Positions 1 through 7,181 of a stretch of DNA of 64,000 bases are shown here, in pieces. Location of the stretch: the NCBI RefSeq assembly GCF_001908185.1, contig NZ_LGHM01000047.1:62001-126000 (forward strand), read 5' to 3'. The notes beneath the pieces are model-generated. The model was not told where the DNA came from, did not search any database, and worked only from the letters and a program-made list of their open reading frames with translations. The translations under genes were made by a program, and so were the position numbers. Source of the DNA: Bradyrhizobium sp. AS23.2. GTDB lineage: Bacteria > Pseudomonadota > Alphaproteobacteria > Rhizobiales > Xanthobacteraceae. Within the stretch, counting starts at the first letter, position 1. Each line of letters begins with the position of its first letter.

Positions 1-300
1 AGCAGTCGTTTTGGCGGCATTATCGCCAGCGGTGCACATACTTCTGCGTTGCTTGCAGGTTTGGCGACAAGGGGCTTTGGTAAAAAGTCTGCGGACGACC
101 GTGGGGGCGTTGGCGTGGATTACAGCGTCCAATTCCTCGCTCCCGCCCTTGCCGGCAGAACCTTCCGCATGGAGTGGAGTGTCGCAACACTCGAACGGAG
201 GAAGTCCGGGACCATCGGGCGCCTCGAGGGAAAGATTGTGGACACTACCGACGATGTTACAGTCCTCACAGGCAAAATGACCGTCCTTTACTTCAGCTAG
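1..300 (+). CDS. MaoC-like acyl dehydratase, 3' part (runs off left edge)
   Basis: The frame is open from the first base and stops at 298-300, giving the last 99 residues of a longer protein. The fragment has the pattern of MaoC-like hot-dog dehydratases: SRFGGIIASGAHTSALL near its start, where the family hydration motif helix continues, and later QFLAPALAGRTFRMEW and VLTGKMTVLYF, the strands that end the hot-dog fold. Such enzymes hydrate or dehydrate acyl-CoA thioesters in the cytoplasm. Family and reading frame are seen in the sequence; the substrate cannot be told. Its start lies outside the window. Confidence 0.7.
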   Translation, partial: SSRFGGIIASGAHTSALLAGLATRGFGKKSADDRGGVGVDYSVQFLAPALAGRTFRMEWSVATLERRKSGTIGRLEGKIVDTTDDVTVLTGKMTVLYFS

Positions 301-604
301 TTGGGATCACGCGGTGCCAACATAACTGCGGCATTTTCTTATTCCTTTCGGAGCATATTTTCTGGCTCCTGCGACACGCCGGTATTGAGGTTGTGAGGTA
401 GCTAAACTCGCGAGACAGTTTTCCGGATCTTTTATCTGCGCAGGACACTCGCCTCGATCAACTGAGCATGTGATGTTGAGGCCACCTTCAGGTGGCCCAA
501 ACCACCGAGGTCGCGTTAGTGACCCCGGTGGCCGCCTTGATCGGCCCAATGCCTAAAGTCCCCGGCTTTGCCGGCAAAAGCGATCGGCCAGCGATTCACC
601 GTAA
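301..604. other. Gene-free stretch between MaoC-like gene and mobile-element scar
   Basis: No convincing ORF is present. A perfect 7-bp hairpin lies at 480-497 (GGCCACC, loop TTCA, GGTGGCC), followed by a looser inverted repeat around 503-532 (CCACC ... GGTGG). These could be a terminator-like structure or remains of an attachment site beside the recombinase fragment; neither has a T run. Confidence 0.35.
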
Positions 605-613
605 TTCAAATCC

Positions 614-853
614 ATGCACGCATCTAATACGGTGGCGAAGTGGATTGGCGCGCTCGAGGTGGATGGCAAGGGGATGAACCACACCGCGCATGAACTACGC
701 CACGCGATGGCGGACAGACTGAGGGACGTGCAGTGTCCCGAGGACATTCGGCAGGCCATCGGCGAATGGGCTACCAAGGACATCCCATCGAAGTGTGGCA
801 AGGGTTACAGCCTCAAGGTTTTGTCCGAGTGGCTCGCAAAGGTGACTATGTAA
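614..853 (+). pseudogene. Tyrosine recombinase (integrase), C-terminal fragment
   Basis: The 79-residue frame carries the second half of a tyrosine recombinase catalytic domain: HELRH at residues 26-30 (box II His-x-x-Arg), IGEWA at 50-54 in the place of the family GH/GW motif, and GKGYSL at 62-67 with Tyr65 in the position of the DNA-cleaving tyrosine. Intact integrases are about 300-400 residues, and an in-frame stop at 602-604 precedes this piece, so the N-terminal domain and the first catalytic Arg are gone. It is best read as the scar of an integrated element. The TAA at its end overlaps the Shine-Dalgarno of the next small gene. Confidence 0.65.
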
Positions 854-864
854 GGAGGTAGGCT

Positions 865-1047
865 ATGGCGGTTATTTTTCCATGCTTTCGATGCGATGGT
901 CGTGGCCTCTCCGTGGGCACATCAGATCAGCTCAAAAACTGCCCCAAGTGCAACGGGCGCGGGTGGCTGGAGAGCACGGAGTTTAATGATGAAGAGGTGC
1001 AGCAGTGGTTGCGCGAAACATCCGTGAATGTTTCGGAGGACCAGTAG
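865..1047 (+). CDS. Small DnaJ-type zinc-knuckle protein of mobile-element type
   Basis: This 60-residue protein has two CxxCxGxG motifs, CFRCDGRG (Cys7, Cys10) and CPKCNGRG (Cys26, Cys29), which is one zinc site of the kind seen twice in DnaJ. It has no J domain. The start is secure: AAGGAGGT at 852-859 sits 5 bases before the ATG. It follows the recombinase fragment directly and looks like one of the short zinc proteins carried by phages and integrated elements in rhizobia. Its role is unknown; DNA or protein binding through the zinc site is inference. Confidence 0.6.
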   Translation: MAVIFPCFRCDGRGLSVGTSDQLKNCPKCNGRGWLESTEFNDEEVQQWLRETSVNVSEDQ

Positions 1048-1482
1048 CCGAGGTTGCACTGAGTACCGACACCCCGAACATCGTGATCGAACGGGGCAAG
1101 CGTGCGTACCAAAAGATCAAGGCGGATGCGGCGACTATGCGGGAAAACTGGAGGGCAGTTGGAGAGGCCCTCTTGGTGGGACGGAAGACGCACAAGGCTG
1201 ACCGTGCGTTTGGTCGGTGGTGTGAGGAGAACTTTCCTGGCCTCAAGCCGCCATGATCGCGTTGACTTAATGTGGATGGCAGAGAACGTAGGTGTGTGGT
1301 CACTGCACACCACGGCCATCACTCCTGGGGAAATCCGCCGAGACCACAATGAGTCCCGCCGAACTGGTCCCTTTGCATCAGGCATCGAGCAAAGAGTTCG
1401 TCGCGAGGCCCCAGCTACGCGGAGCCCGCGGCAGAGCGCGCCTTTCCTTGCTGCGATTGCGCGCGAAACTGCCGCGGCGTGA
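1005..1482 (+). pseudogene. Decayed ORF of mobile-element type, frameshifted
   Basis: From a GTG at 1005 the frame reads an 83-residue helical stretch (KRAYQKIKADAATM, ALLVGRKTHKADRAFGRW, CEENFPGL) and stops at 1256. The next frame continues sensibly with RHDRVDLMWMAENVGVW, so one extra base within about 1247-1252 has split a single gene. After about residue 120 the sequence no longer looks protein-like. The order (recombinase piece, zinc knuckle, this) suggests remains of a prophage or island. I recognise the pattern as a small phage-type protein but cannot assign a function. Confidence 0.35.
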
Positions 1483-1537
1483 ACTCACTGTTGCGGGAAG
1501 TTTCGTCCTGGTCCTCGTCCGGGACCTGCGAAGAACA

Positions 1538-2998
1538 TCAATTCTGAGCGCCGCCGGTGGTCCTCCCGCGCCCCAGCGCAAACTGCCCGACCGGGCCTTC
1601 GACGTGGAATTCGAGCCCCGTCATTCTCGCAAACAGATCGATGTTGTTGGTGCCGATGGCGCAGCCGCCGAGGCCCATGTCGGTCGCGGCCAGATAGAAT
1701 GTCTGGATCAGGCTGCCGACGTCCTTCAGGATCAGCGAATAGGCGATCGAGCTGTATTTCCAGGCGATCCGCCCGAAGCGCGCGGCGATCGTGATCAGGA
1801 TCTGCGGCGGGCCGGATGCGCCCATGGCAAACTCGGCCGCCATCGAAAGCGCGCGGAGTTGCTGGGCGGAGGCGTCGATCGCGACCAGCGCGTGGCCGCC
1901 GGCGTCGTAGTGATAAAGCCCGCGCGCCAGTCCCTCGCAGTTCGAGACCGCCAGGTACAACTCGAGCTCATACGCGCTGCCCGCCGCCGGATACGGCCGC
2001 GAGCTGTAGGCAACCTCGGGACCACCGTCGACATCTGCGCCACTCTTCCATTCCAACAACACGCGTGCGGTCGTGCCTAGAAACTGCGCGAGCTCGGCGA
2101 GCGTGACCGGGTGCTGGTCGTCGAAATCCCGCGTCGAATGGCGCTCGCGGAGCAGCTTCGCGAAGGGCGACATCGGCTCCGGCGGGGCGACGTTGTCGAG
2201 AGTGATCTTCCTGCCGGGCCAGGGCGGGCGCACCGCGGGCAGCGGCGGGGTGACGCCCGCATAGGCGTACGCGCCGCCGACCGGATCGGCATGCCGGCCC
2301 TCCGTGCTGCGCGTGTGAAACACGAGATCATGGAAATCCCAGAGAACGAGATTGCTATCGCCTTCGTTCACCCGAAGGCCGTCTCCGTCTTTCGCGCCGA
2401 GCTTGATCAGCATCTCGCTGTCGAGCAGCAATCCGAGCAGGTCGAGGTTCAGCGAGGCCATTTGCTTGCGAAGCTTGCTGATCTTTTGAGGCCGCGACAG
2501 CGCAGCAAGCGTGGCGGCGATGGCCGGATCGCAAATCCTAAACAGCGCGCCGGCGCGCGGCGATTCCAGCACCATCTCGTTGCCGCGCCGGCGCAGATAG
2601 GCAAAGCGCGACAATACGACGGTGTCGCCGCTCGCCAGCTTTGCGGGCTGCGGCCAGTATCCGGCGATCTGTGGCTCGATGACCACGAGGTCTTGCGCAT
2701 CACGGGGAGAGAACAGGCGATAGTCGAGAAGCCCATGCTGCGCCAGTCGCTGCACCAGGACATGGAGCTGCTTCGCGAGGACGCTCTTGCCGGCAAGGGC
2801 GGCGAGCGGCAGGCCGGTGGCAATGTGCCCCGCGCGGTCGATCGCCGCCGCGGTGAATTGTCCGAGACTGACCGAATAATCGCCCGAGACCGCGGCGATG
2901 CTTCCGTCGGCCTGCATTTGCAGGGAGAAGCGGCCGTTCAGTCGGGCGGCAAGGATCGGTGCGGTCTTCCTGGTCGGCTTTTTCCGGGGAACGCGCAA
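1538..2998 (-). CDS. SagB-like FMN-dependent (azoline) dehydrogenase of a TOMM/LAP cluster
   Basis: The 486-residue protein has a divergent N-terminal half (1-270) and a C-terminal nitroreductase-fold dehydrogenase (about 275-486). Visible signatures are RERHSTRDF (284-292; Arg/Ser for FMN phosphate), PYPAAGSAYELELYL (335-349), WKYSSIAY (413-420) with the Lys414-Tyr415 pair that matches the catalytic Lys-Tyr of SagB/BcerB enzymes, and TDMGLGGCAIG (439-449). In the family, such enzymes oxidise azolines made by the cyclodehydratase to thiazoles or oxazoles. The start is a TTG in the same frame as the upstream cyclodehydratase, four codons after its TGA, with AAGG of TGAAGG as a likely ribosome site. 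It is the last gene of the operon. Confidence 0.85.
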   Translation of the reverse strand: MRVPRKKPTRKTAPILAARLNGRFSLQMQADGSIAAVSGDYSVSLGQFTAAAIDRAGHIATGLPLAALAGKSVLAKQLHVLVQRLAQHGLLDYRLFSPRDAQDLVVIEPQIAGYWPQPAKLASGDTVVLSRFAYLRRRGNEMVLESPRAGALFRICDPAIAATLAALSRPQKISKLRKQMASLNLDLLGLLLDSEMLIKLGAKDGDGLRVNEGDSNLVLWDFHDLVFHTRSTEGRHADPVGGAYAYAGVTPPLPAVRPPWPGRKITLDNVAPPEPMSPFAKLLRERHSTRDFDDQHPVTLAELAQFLGTTARVLLEWKSGADVDGGPEVAYSSRPYPAAGSAYELELYLAVSNCEGLARGLYHYDAGGHALVAIDASAQQLRALSMAAEFAMGASGPPQILITIAARFGRIAWKYSSIAYSLILKDVGSLIQTFYLAATDMGLGGCAIGTNNIDLFARMTGLEFHVEGPVGQFALGRGRTTGGAQN

Positions 2999-3010
2999 CG
3001 AGGCCAGCCT

Positions 3011-5248
3011 TCAGGTGTGTGGCAGGAACGGAGTCAGCTCGCTTTCCTGTCGCGGGCGATCCAGCAGCCCAAGCTTCACGGGCACATCGTAAAGCCGGCC
3101 GGGCCCGAAGCGGCGATAGAAATGCCGCAAGCCCGGAACGAGCACCCTGACGACGGGGACCTCGACATCGGGCCGCGTCTGGTCGAGCACGAGGAAATCG
3201 TATCCGGCTCGGATCGCGATCTCGACGCAGGCATTGACCTGGTCGCGCGTGTTGTCGTGAACCCTAAGGTCAGGCGCCGGCGGAAGAAGCGGATTGTCGC
3301 TGGGGATCAGGAACGGATAATCGTCCAGCCGCAGCGGCGTGACACCGTCAAGCGACGGCTTCTCGCCGCTGCCGCCGCCCATCATGCCGATCGACATGAA
3401 CTGGGTCAGCTCGGTGAGGGAGCGCAGCAGGGCGATGCGACGATCGAAATGCGCGCCGGACCCGAATTCGATGTTTTCGTGTCCGTTCTGCATCCAGTGC
3501 GTGATCGCAACGTAGGAGGGAATGCCGAGATCGCTGGTGATGTCGAGCACCCAGAGCCGGCGCCCCGCATCGGCAAACTGGCTTTGAAGATCCCGCACGT
3601 AGGAATCCGCGAATTGCGTGAGGTCAACTTCGGCACGCCGCACGCGGTTGTACCACCAGATCGCGTAGGCATCGCGTTCGACCAGTTCGAGGAAGCCTTG
3701 AACGATGGCTTCCTCGCGGGTGTTGCCGGCCGCGCATCCATTGGAATCCGTGTGAAAGCCACCATAGAAGAAATACAAAAGGCCGGTCGGAAGATATTTG
3801 AACCGCTTGTCGCGCAACGACCAGACCGGCGACCACTCGGTCCTGGTCGAGGGATCGAACGGCTCGGGAACCGGATGTGAATCGTCGGCTTGCGGGACAT
3901 GCCTGTTTTGAAACTGCATGTCGCTGAAGAACTGGACGTCGTTGGGAAGAAGGGCGTCACCGGGAGCGAAATCGGCAAAGCGGCGCGTCGTCCTGATCTC
4001 GTCCCCCTGGAAAATACCCGAGTAGCGCTCGATCGCCTCCATCAGCGCGCTGGCCTCGCCCTGCTCGGCCGTGGAGCCCTTGCCAAAACTGCCGCCGCTG
4101 AGGCCGGACCTGAGCTGGTCGACGTTCCAGGCCGGCGCCGAGAAATTGTGGTAGGCGAAAAAATTGGTGTTCATCGGCAGATCGGCCTCGATCCGCTCGA
4201 GCCGCGACACCACGCCGGTCAGCGGACTGACATGCTTGCGGAAGCGCGCCACGGTGGCCCGCGATGTCACGGTGCGGTATCCGCCGCTGGTCATGACGAG
4301 CTTTCTGCCCTCGGCAATCCCGATCGGCGCGGCGGCCCGTCGCGGATTCCGAAGCTTCTTGCTGCCACAGGTCCGACATTGCGGGCGTTTCGCGACGTAG
4401 TGCTTGGCGACGGCGGACCCGGTCAGGTCGAAGCTTGCAATGTGATCGCTGAGGTCGGTGCGAAATCCCGAGGCGATCGCTTTTGCGATTTCAACGGCAG
4501 CGAAGTGGATCGCGGTCTGTCCGACGGTGTCGCTGACCAAAGGCGATATCGCGACCGCTTGCGCTGCTCCGCGGTCGAGAAATCCCTTGATCTCGCGATT
4601 GCGGATCATGCGATCGAACAGGCAGGTCCAGCAGGCGCTCTCGCCCGGCTTGAACACAGGCCCCACCAGTGGAAACACGCCGGACGGCTGGACCAGCAGC
4701 CAGGGCGTCCCGTCGGCTACACGTTCCTCGTTCAATTCGCCGAGGTGTCCCTCGAGGTAGTCGTTCACAAGCGTGATGACGAGCCTGGGCGATCGCTTGG
4801 TGATATGAACCCCGAGCCTGCTCAACGCCGCGCTCAGTTCGCTCGCGCCTTTGACGTCGATCGATTCCACCCGCACAGGCCAGTTGCGGAGGTTCTCTTC
4901 GGCGATATCGGGAGGCAGGCCGAGGCTTGCCCAATATCCGTCAACGGCGCCTGCGTGCGATGCTCCGCTGACGACGTAGCGGCGGTCCAACAGCCGCCTG
5001 ATCGCTTCCTCGATCTCGGCGACGGGAAAACTCTTCGAAAGCTGACGGATAATCTCCGGCGCAGCCTTGCCATTCTTTCCGATCGCGCTCGCCACGGCGC
5101 AATAGAGATCGCCGTGCAGGAAGAACTTGCGGTTCTCGGAATAGAGACAGACCACATTGGGAGGAAGCAGATAGGCGGTGAAGTTCGGTGCGAATCGCAA
5201 AATGCCCTTGCGGGTCTGCTTCGCTGCGCGGCTCTTCTTGACTGTCAT
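3011..5248 (-). CDS. Fused E1-like/YcaO TOMM cyclodehydratase
   Basis: This 745-residue protein joins the two halves of a thiazole/oxazole cyclodehydratase. Residues 1-100 look like a leader-binding region, about 125-320 an E1/ThiF-like part with the structural zinc cysteines CWTC (206-209) and CRTC (291-294), and about 345-745 the YcaO ATP-using domain with GEASALMEAIERYSG (397-411), GNTREEAIVQGFLELVERDA (508-527) and a late VVRVLVPGLRHF (699-710). In characterised systems this enzyme uses ATP to cyclise Cys/Ser/Thr of the precursor core after the first part binds the leader. The C terminus (TPFLPHT) only loosely resembles the usual Pro-rich PxPxP tail. The gene lies between the precursor and the dehydrogenase. 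Confidence 0.9.
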   Translation of the reverse strand: MTVKKSRAAKQTRKGILRFAPNFTAYLLPPNVVCLYSENRKFFLHGDLYCAVASAIGKNGKAAPEIIRQLSKSFPVAEIEEAIRRLLDRRYVVSGASHAGAVDGYWASLGLPPDIAEENLRNWPVRVESIDVKGASELSAALSRLGVHITKRSPRLVITLVNDYLEGHLGELNEERVADGTPWLLVQPSGVFPLVGPVFKPGESACWTCLFDRMIRNREIKGFLDRGAAQAVAISPLVSDTVGQTAIHFAAVEIAKAIASGFRTDLSDHIASFDLTGSAVAKHYVAKRPQCRTCGSKKLRNPRRAAAPIGIAEGRKLVMTSGGYRTVTSRATVARFRKHVSPLTGVVSRLERIEADLPMNTNFFAYHNFSAPAWNVDQLRSGLSGGSFGKGSTAEQGEASALMEAIERYSGIFQGDEIRTTRRFADFAPGDALLPNDVQFFSDMQFQNRHVPQADDSHPVPEPFDPSTRTEWSPVWSLRDKRFKYLPTGLLYFFYGGFHTDSNGCAAGNTREEAIVQGFLELVERDAYAIWWYNRVRRAEVDLTQFADSYVRDLQSQFADAGRRLWVLDITSDLGIPSYVAITHWMQNGHENIEFGSGAHFDRRIALLRSLTELTQFMSIGMMGGGSGEKPSLDGVTPLRLDDYPFLIPSDNPLLPPAPDLRVHDNTRDQVNACVEIAIRAGYDFLVLDQTRPDVEVPVVRVLVPGLRHFYRRFGPGRLYDVPVKLGLLDRPRQESELTPFLPHT

Positions 5249-5252
5249 CGGG

Positions 5253-5447
5253 TCAGCACGCTGATCCTGTTTCCGTCATGTCCGATTGCCGGCGCATGAC
5301 GCACGCTTGGCCGGACCGGCTTGTGCGACAAGCTCGACCACCGGCTTCTTCCAACGAGTTGGAACACACTGGCGCGCCATCGGCAAGCTGAGGAGCCAGG
5401 CGAAGCGCAAACAGAAAAATGGCCGGGTCGTTCGCGAGCCCGGCCAA
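5253..5447 (-). CDS. Possible small ORF between precursor and cyclodehydratase
   Basis: A TTG-started 64-residue frame (begins MAGLANDPAIFLFALRLAP, five Cys, ends TGSAC) ends 4 bases before the cyclodehydratase ATG. A competing ATG frame from 5469 to 5245 ends in an ATGA overlap with the same ATG but encodes an Arg/Ser-rich, less protein-like sequence. The TTG frame is open upstream to a stop before CTG codons, so its true start is unclear and no good ribosome site is seen. It may be a second peptide, a coupling ORF, or just operon spacer. I recognise no family. Confidence 0.25.
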   Translation of the reverse strand: MAGLANDPAIFLFALRLAPQLADGAPVCSNSLEEAGGRACRTSRSGQACVMRRQSDMTETGSAC

Positions 5448-5490
5448 TGAAATTGCGACCTGTCGACATCCAGTCAGGGAGCGCTAACTC

Positions 5491-5964
5491 CTAGCACCAG
5501 CGGCAGCGGCCCCACGATGCGCAGCACCCTGCGCATGACACCCACGGCACGCCTATCCCAATCCAGCCAACGCCGCAGCCGCCACAGCCACCACAACCGA
5601 CGCCGCAGCGGCAGGCTCTGCAGCCTGCGCAGGCTCTGCAGCCACCGCAACCTCTGGCCGCGCAGCCACGGCAACCGCCGCAGCCATGACAACCACCGCA
5701 TCCCCGCGCGAGCAGCACGCCGCTCAAGCTTCTTTCATCGCTGGCGAGATGGAAGGTGGCGAGGCTGACGTCGGCGAGTTCTTCCTCGCTGAGCGCTGTG
5801 AACTGGCCGGGCGTGAAGTTCGGTCTTTGTTGAGGCTCGCCTGTCGGCACTGCGGACGCCATCGCGCTTCCCGCCAGCGAAAAAGTCAGTCCAGCGACTC
5901 CGAGCGCCGGTACTGCGGCTTTGGTCATTCGCTTCTGTTTCGAAGCTTGCTTCGTCCGCTGCAT
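5491..5964 (-). CDS. Cys-rich TOMM/LAP precursor peptide
   Basis: The gene encodes 157 residues. Residues 1-38 resemble a Sec signal (basic MQRTKQASKQKR, hydrophobic AAVPALGVAGLTFSLAGSA, then AMAS). Residues 45-88 form an acidic leader with LSEEELADVSLATFHLAS, and residues 89-157 are a core with 19 Cys in GCGGC, RGC, RAC and CRC spacing plus four Trp. Cys at this density next to a YcaO enzyme is the hallmark of an azole-forming precursor. I chose the ATG at 5964 because GGAGG stands 8 bases upstream; the longer frame from 6021 lacks such a site. Only 243 bases separate it from the cyclodehydratase gene. Processing sites and activity are unknown. Confidence 0.85.
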   Translation of the reverse strand: MQRTKQASKQKRMTKAAVPALGVAGLTFSLAGSAMASAVPTGEPQQRPNFTPGQFTALSEEELADVSLATFHLASDERSLSGVLLARGCGGCHGCGGCRGCAARGCGGCRACAGCRACRCGVGCGGCGGCGVGWIGIGVPWVSCAGCCASWGRCRWC

Positions 5965-6005
5965 GGCCGCATCCTCCATTGTTGGAAGAACGATCTCGTT
6001 GAATG

Positions 6006-6034
6006 ATCCTACGCCGAGCAATCAAAGCGGGCAA
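6006..6034 (-). promoter_or_regulatory. Predicted sigma-70-type promoter of the TOMM operon
   Basis: On the minus strand a -35-like TTGCCC (6029-6034) and a -10-like TAGGAT (6006-6011) are separated by exactly 17 bases, 42 bases upstream of the chosen precursor ATG. It is a prediction from spacing and consensus only. Confidence 0.4.
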
Positions 6035-6036
6035 GA

Positions 6037-6046
6037 TTCACGTGAA
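6037..6046. promoter_or_regulatory. Perfect 10-bp palindrome TTCACGTGAA abutting the -35 box
   Basis: TTCACGTGAA is a perfect palindrome placed 2 bases upstream of the predicted -35 of the precursor gene. The position suits an activator or repressor site. No specific regulator can be named. Confidence 0.4.
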
Positions 6047-6084
6047 CACGAAATGTAATGGGACTCGTTCAGATTGTATTCATC

Positions 6085-6120
6085 TTCATGAATGACATCG
6101 CGTTCATGAATGACATCGCG
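6085..6120. repeat. Exact 18-bp tandem duplication with TTCATGAA cores
   Basis: TTCATGAATGACATCGCG occurs twice head to tail (6085-6102, 6103-6120). Each copy starts with the palindrome TTCATGAA, so two cores lie 18 bp apart in the divergent region between the precursor gene and the VOC gene. It may be a tandem operator shared by both or a recent replication slip. Confidence 0.6.
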
Positions 6121-6198
6121 GCAAATTTGTCGATGATACCGAGCGGCGAGGCATGATGCAGTGCGCAATCGTCTGCCCGCCCGAACGGGGAAGCTAGC

Positions 6199-7068
6199 TT
6201 GGCCGATCAACCCGGACCCTTCGTTTGGTATGAGCTTCTGACGACGGACATGCCGTCGGCGGCCGCTTTTTACGCCGAGGTTGTCGGCTGGGCTGTGAAA
6301 GATGCGTCGGGCCCGGAATTGGCCTACACGCTGCTGACTGCAGGCGACGCTCCGGTCGTCGGGCTCATGGCTCTCCCTGAAGAGGGGGTGCGAATGGGAG
6401 CAACGCCGAGATGGCTCGGCTACGTTGCCGTGGACGACATGGATGCAAGGGCCGCACAAATCCGCCGGCTTGGCGGCGCCATCCTGGTCTCGCCGACCGA
6501 CAGCAACATCGGCCGCATTGCGGTGGTCGCCGATCCGCAAGGAGCGACGTTTGCGCTTGTCACCGGGCTGACATATGGCGGGTCGCAGCCGGGCGGATTG
6601 GACGAGCCCGGGCGCGTGGGCTGGCACGAGCTGCTGGCCGAAGACCGAGGCAGGATCTTTCCGTTTTACGGTGAGCTTCTTGGCTGGCAAAAGGCCCCCG
6701 ATGGAAGCGATCAGGCGAGCGTGTATGAATTGTTTTCGGCGGCCGGGCAGACGATCGGCGGCATGCTCACCAAGCTTCCGAGCGTATCGCATGCGTCTTG
6801 GCTCTATTACTTCAATGTAGATGACGTCGGCGCGGCGGCCATGCGGGTCAAGGCTGGCGGAGGCCGGATTCTCCTGGGGCCGATCGAGTTGCCCGATGGT
6901 TGCTGGATCGTGCGATGTGTCGATCCCCAAGGCGCCCTGTTTGCGCTGCAGGGGGCGTGGGATCAGAAAGGCATCGAGCGATCCTCCGCCTCGGAAGTCA
7001 GTTGGTCCGCCAAGTGGGGCGGGATTGCTTCACGGGGCAGGGTGGTGCTTCCCAAGACGAAGCGCTAG
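6199..7068 (+). CDS. Two-domain VOC (glyoxalase/bleomycin-resistance fold) protein
   Basis: The 289-residue protein holds two VOC domains, about 8-120 (starting GPFVWYELLTTDMPSAAAFY, ending DPQGATFALV) and about 135-255 (GRVGWHELLAEDRGRIFPFY to DPQGALFALQ). VOC proteins bind metal or small molecules; some are lyases or dioxygenases, others bind antibiotics such as bleomycin. The start is a TTG at 6199 after GGGGAAG. It is transcribed away from the TOMM operon and shares its upstream region. Function is not given by sequence; a general glyoxalase-like role or immunity to the adjacent peptide are both possible. Confidence 0.75.
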   Translation: MADQPGPFVWYELLTTDMPSAAAFYAEVVGWAVKDASGPELAYTLLTAGDAPVVGLMALPEEGVRMGATPRWLGYVAVDDMDARAAQIRRLGGAILVSPTDSNIGRIAVVADPQGATFALVTGLTYGGSQPGGLDEPGRVGWHELLAEDRGRIFPFYGELLGWQKAPDGSDQASVYELFSAAGQTIGGMLTKLPSVSHASWLYYFNVDDVGAAAMRVKAGGGRILLGPIELPDGCWIVRCVDPQGALFALQGAWDQKGIERSSASEVSWSAKWGGIASRGRVVLPKTKR

Positions 7069-7181
7069 CGCGCCGGCGGCTCGTATCAAGTTGCAGAATT
7101 CAACGATGCAACTTCGCTGCCGCGTGGTATCCTTCCACCGGGGATGGAATTGACTGTCCCCATATTTGGAAGGACAGATCC

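Noticed and set aside
2111..3880. Long plus-strand frame of 589 residues over the azole operon
   Set aside because: It is the antisense shadow of two well-supported minus-strand genes, rich in Arg/Gly/Asp and without any motif.
5517..6006. Plus-strand Arg/His-rich frames opposite the precursor gene
   Set aside because: They arise from the antisense of GGC/TGC repeats and lack start signals.
6022..6930. Minus-strand 302-residue frame opposite the VOC gene
   Set aside because: It overlaps both the VOC gene and the precursor promoter and has no recognisable domain.
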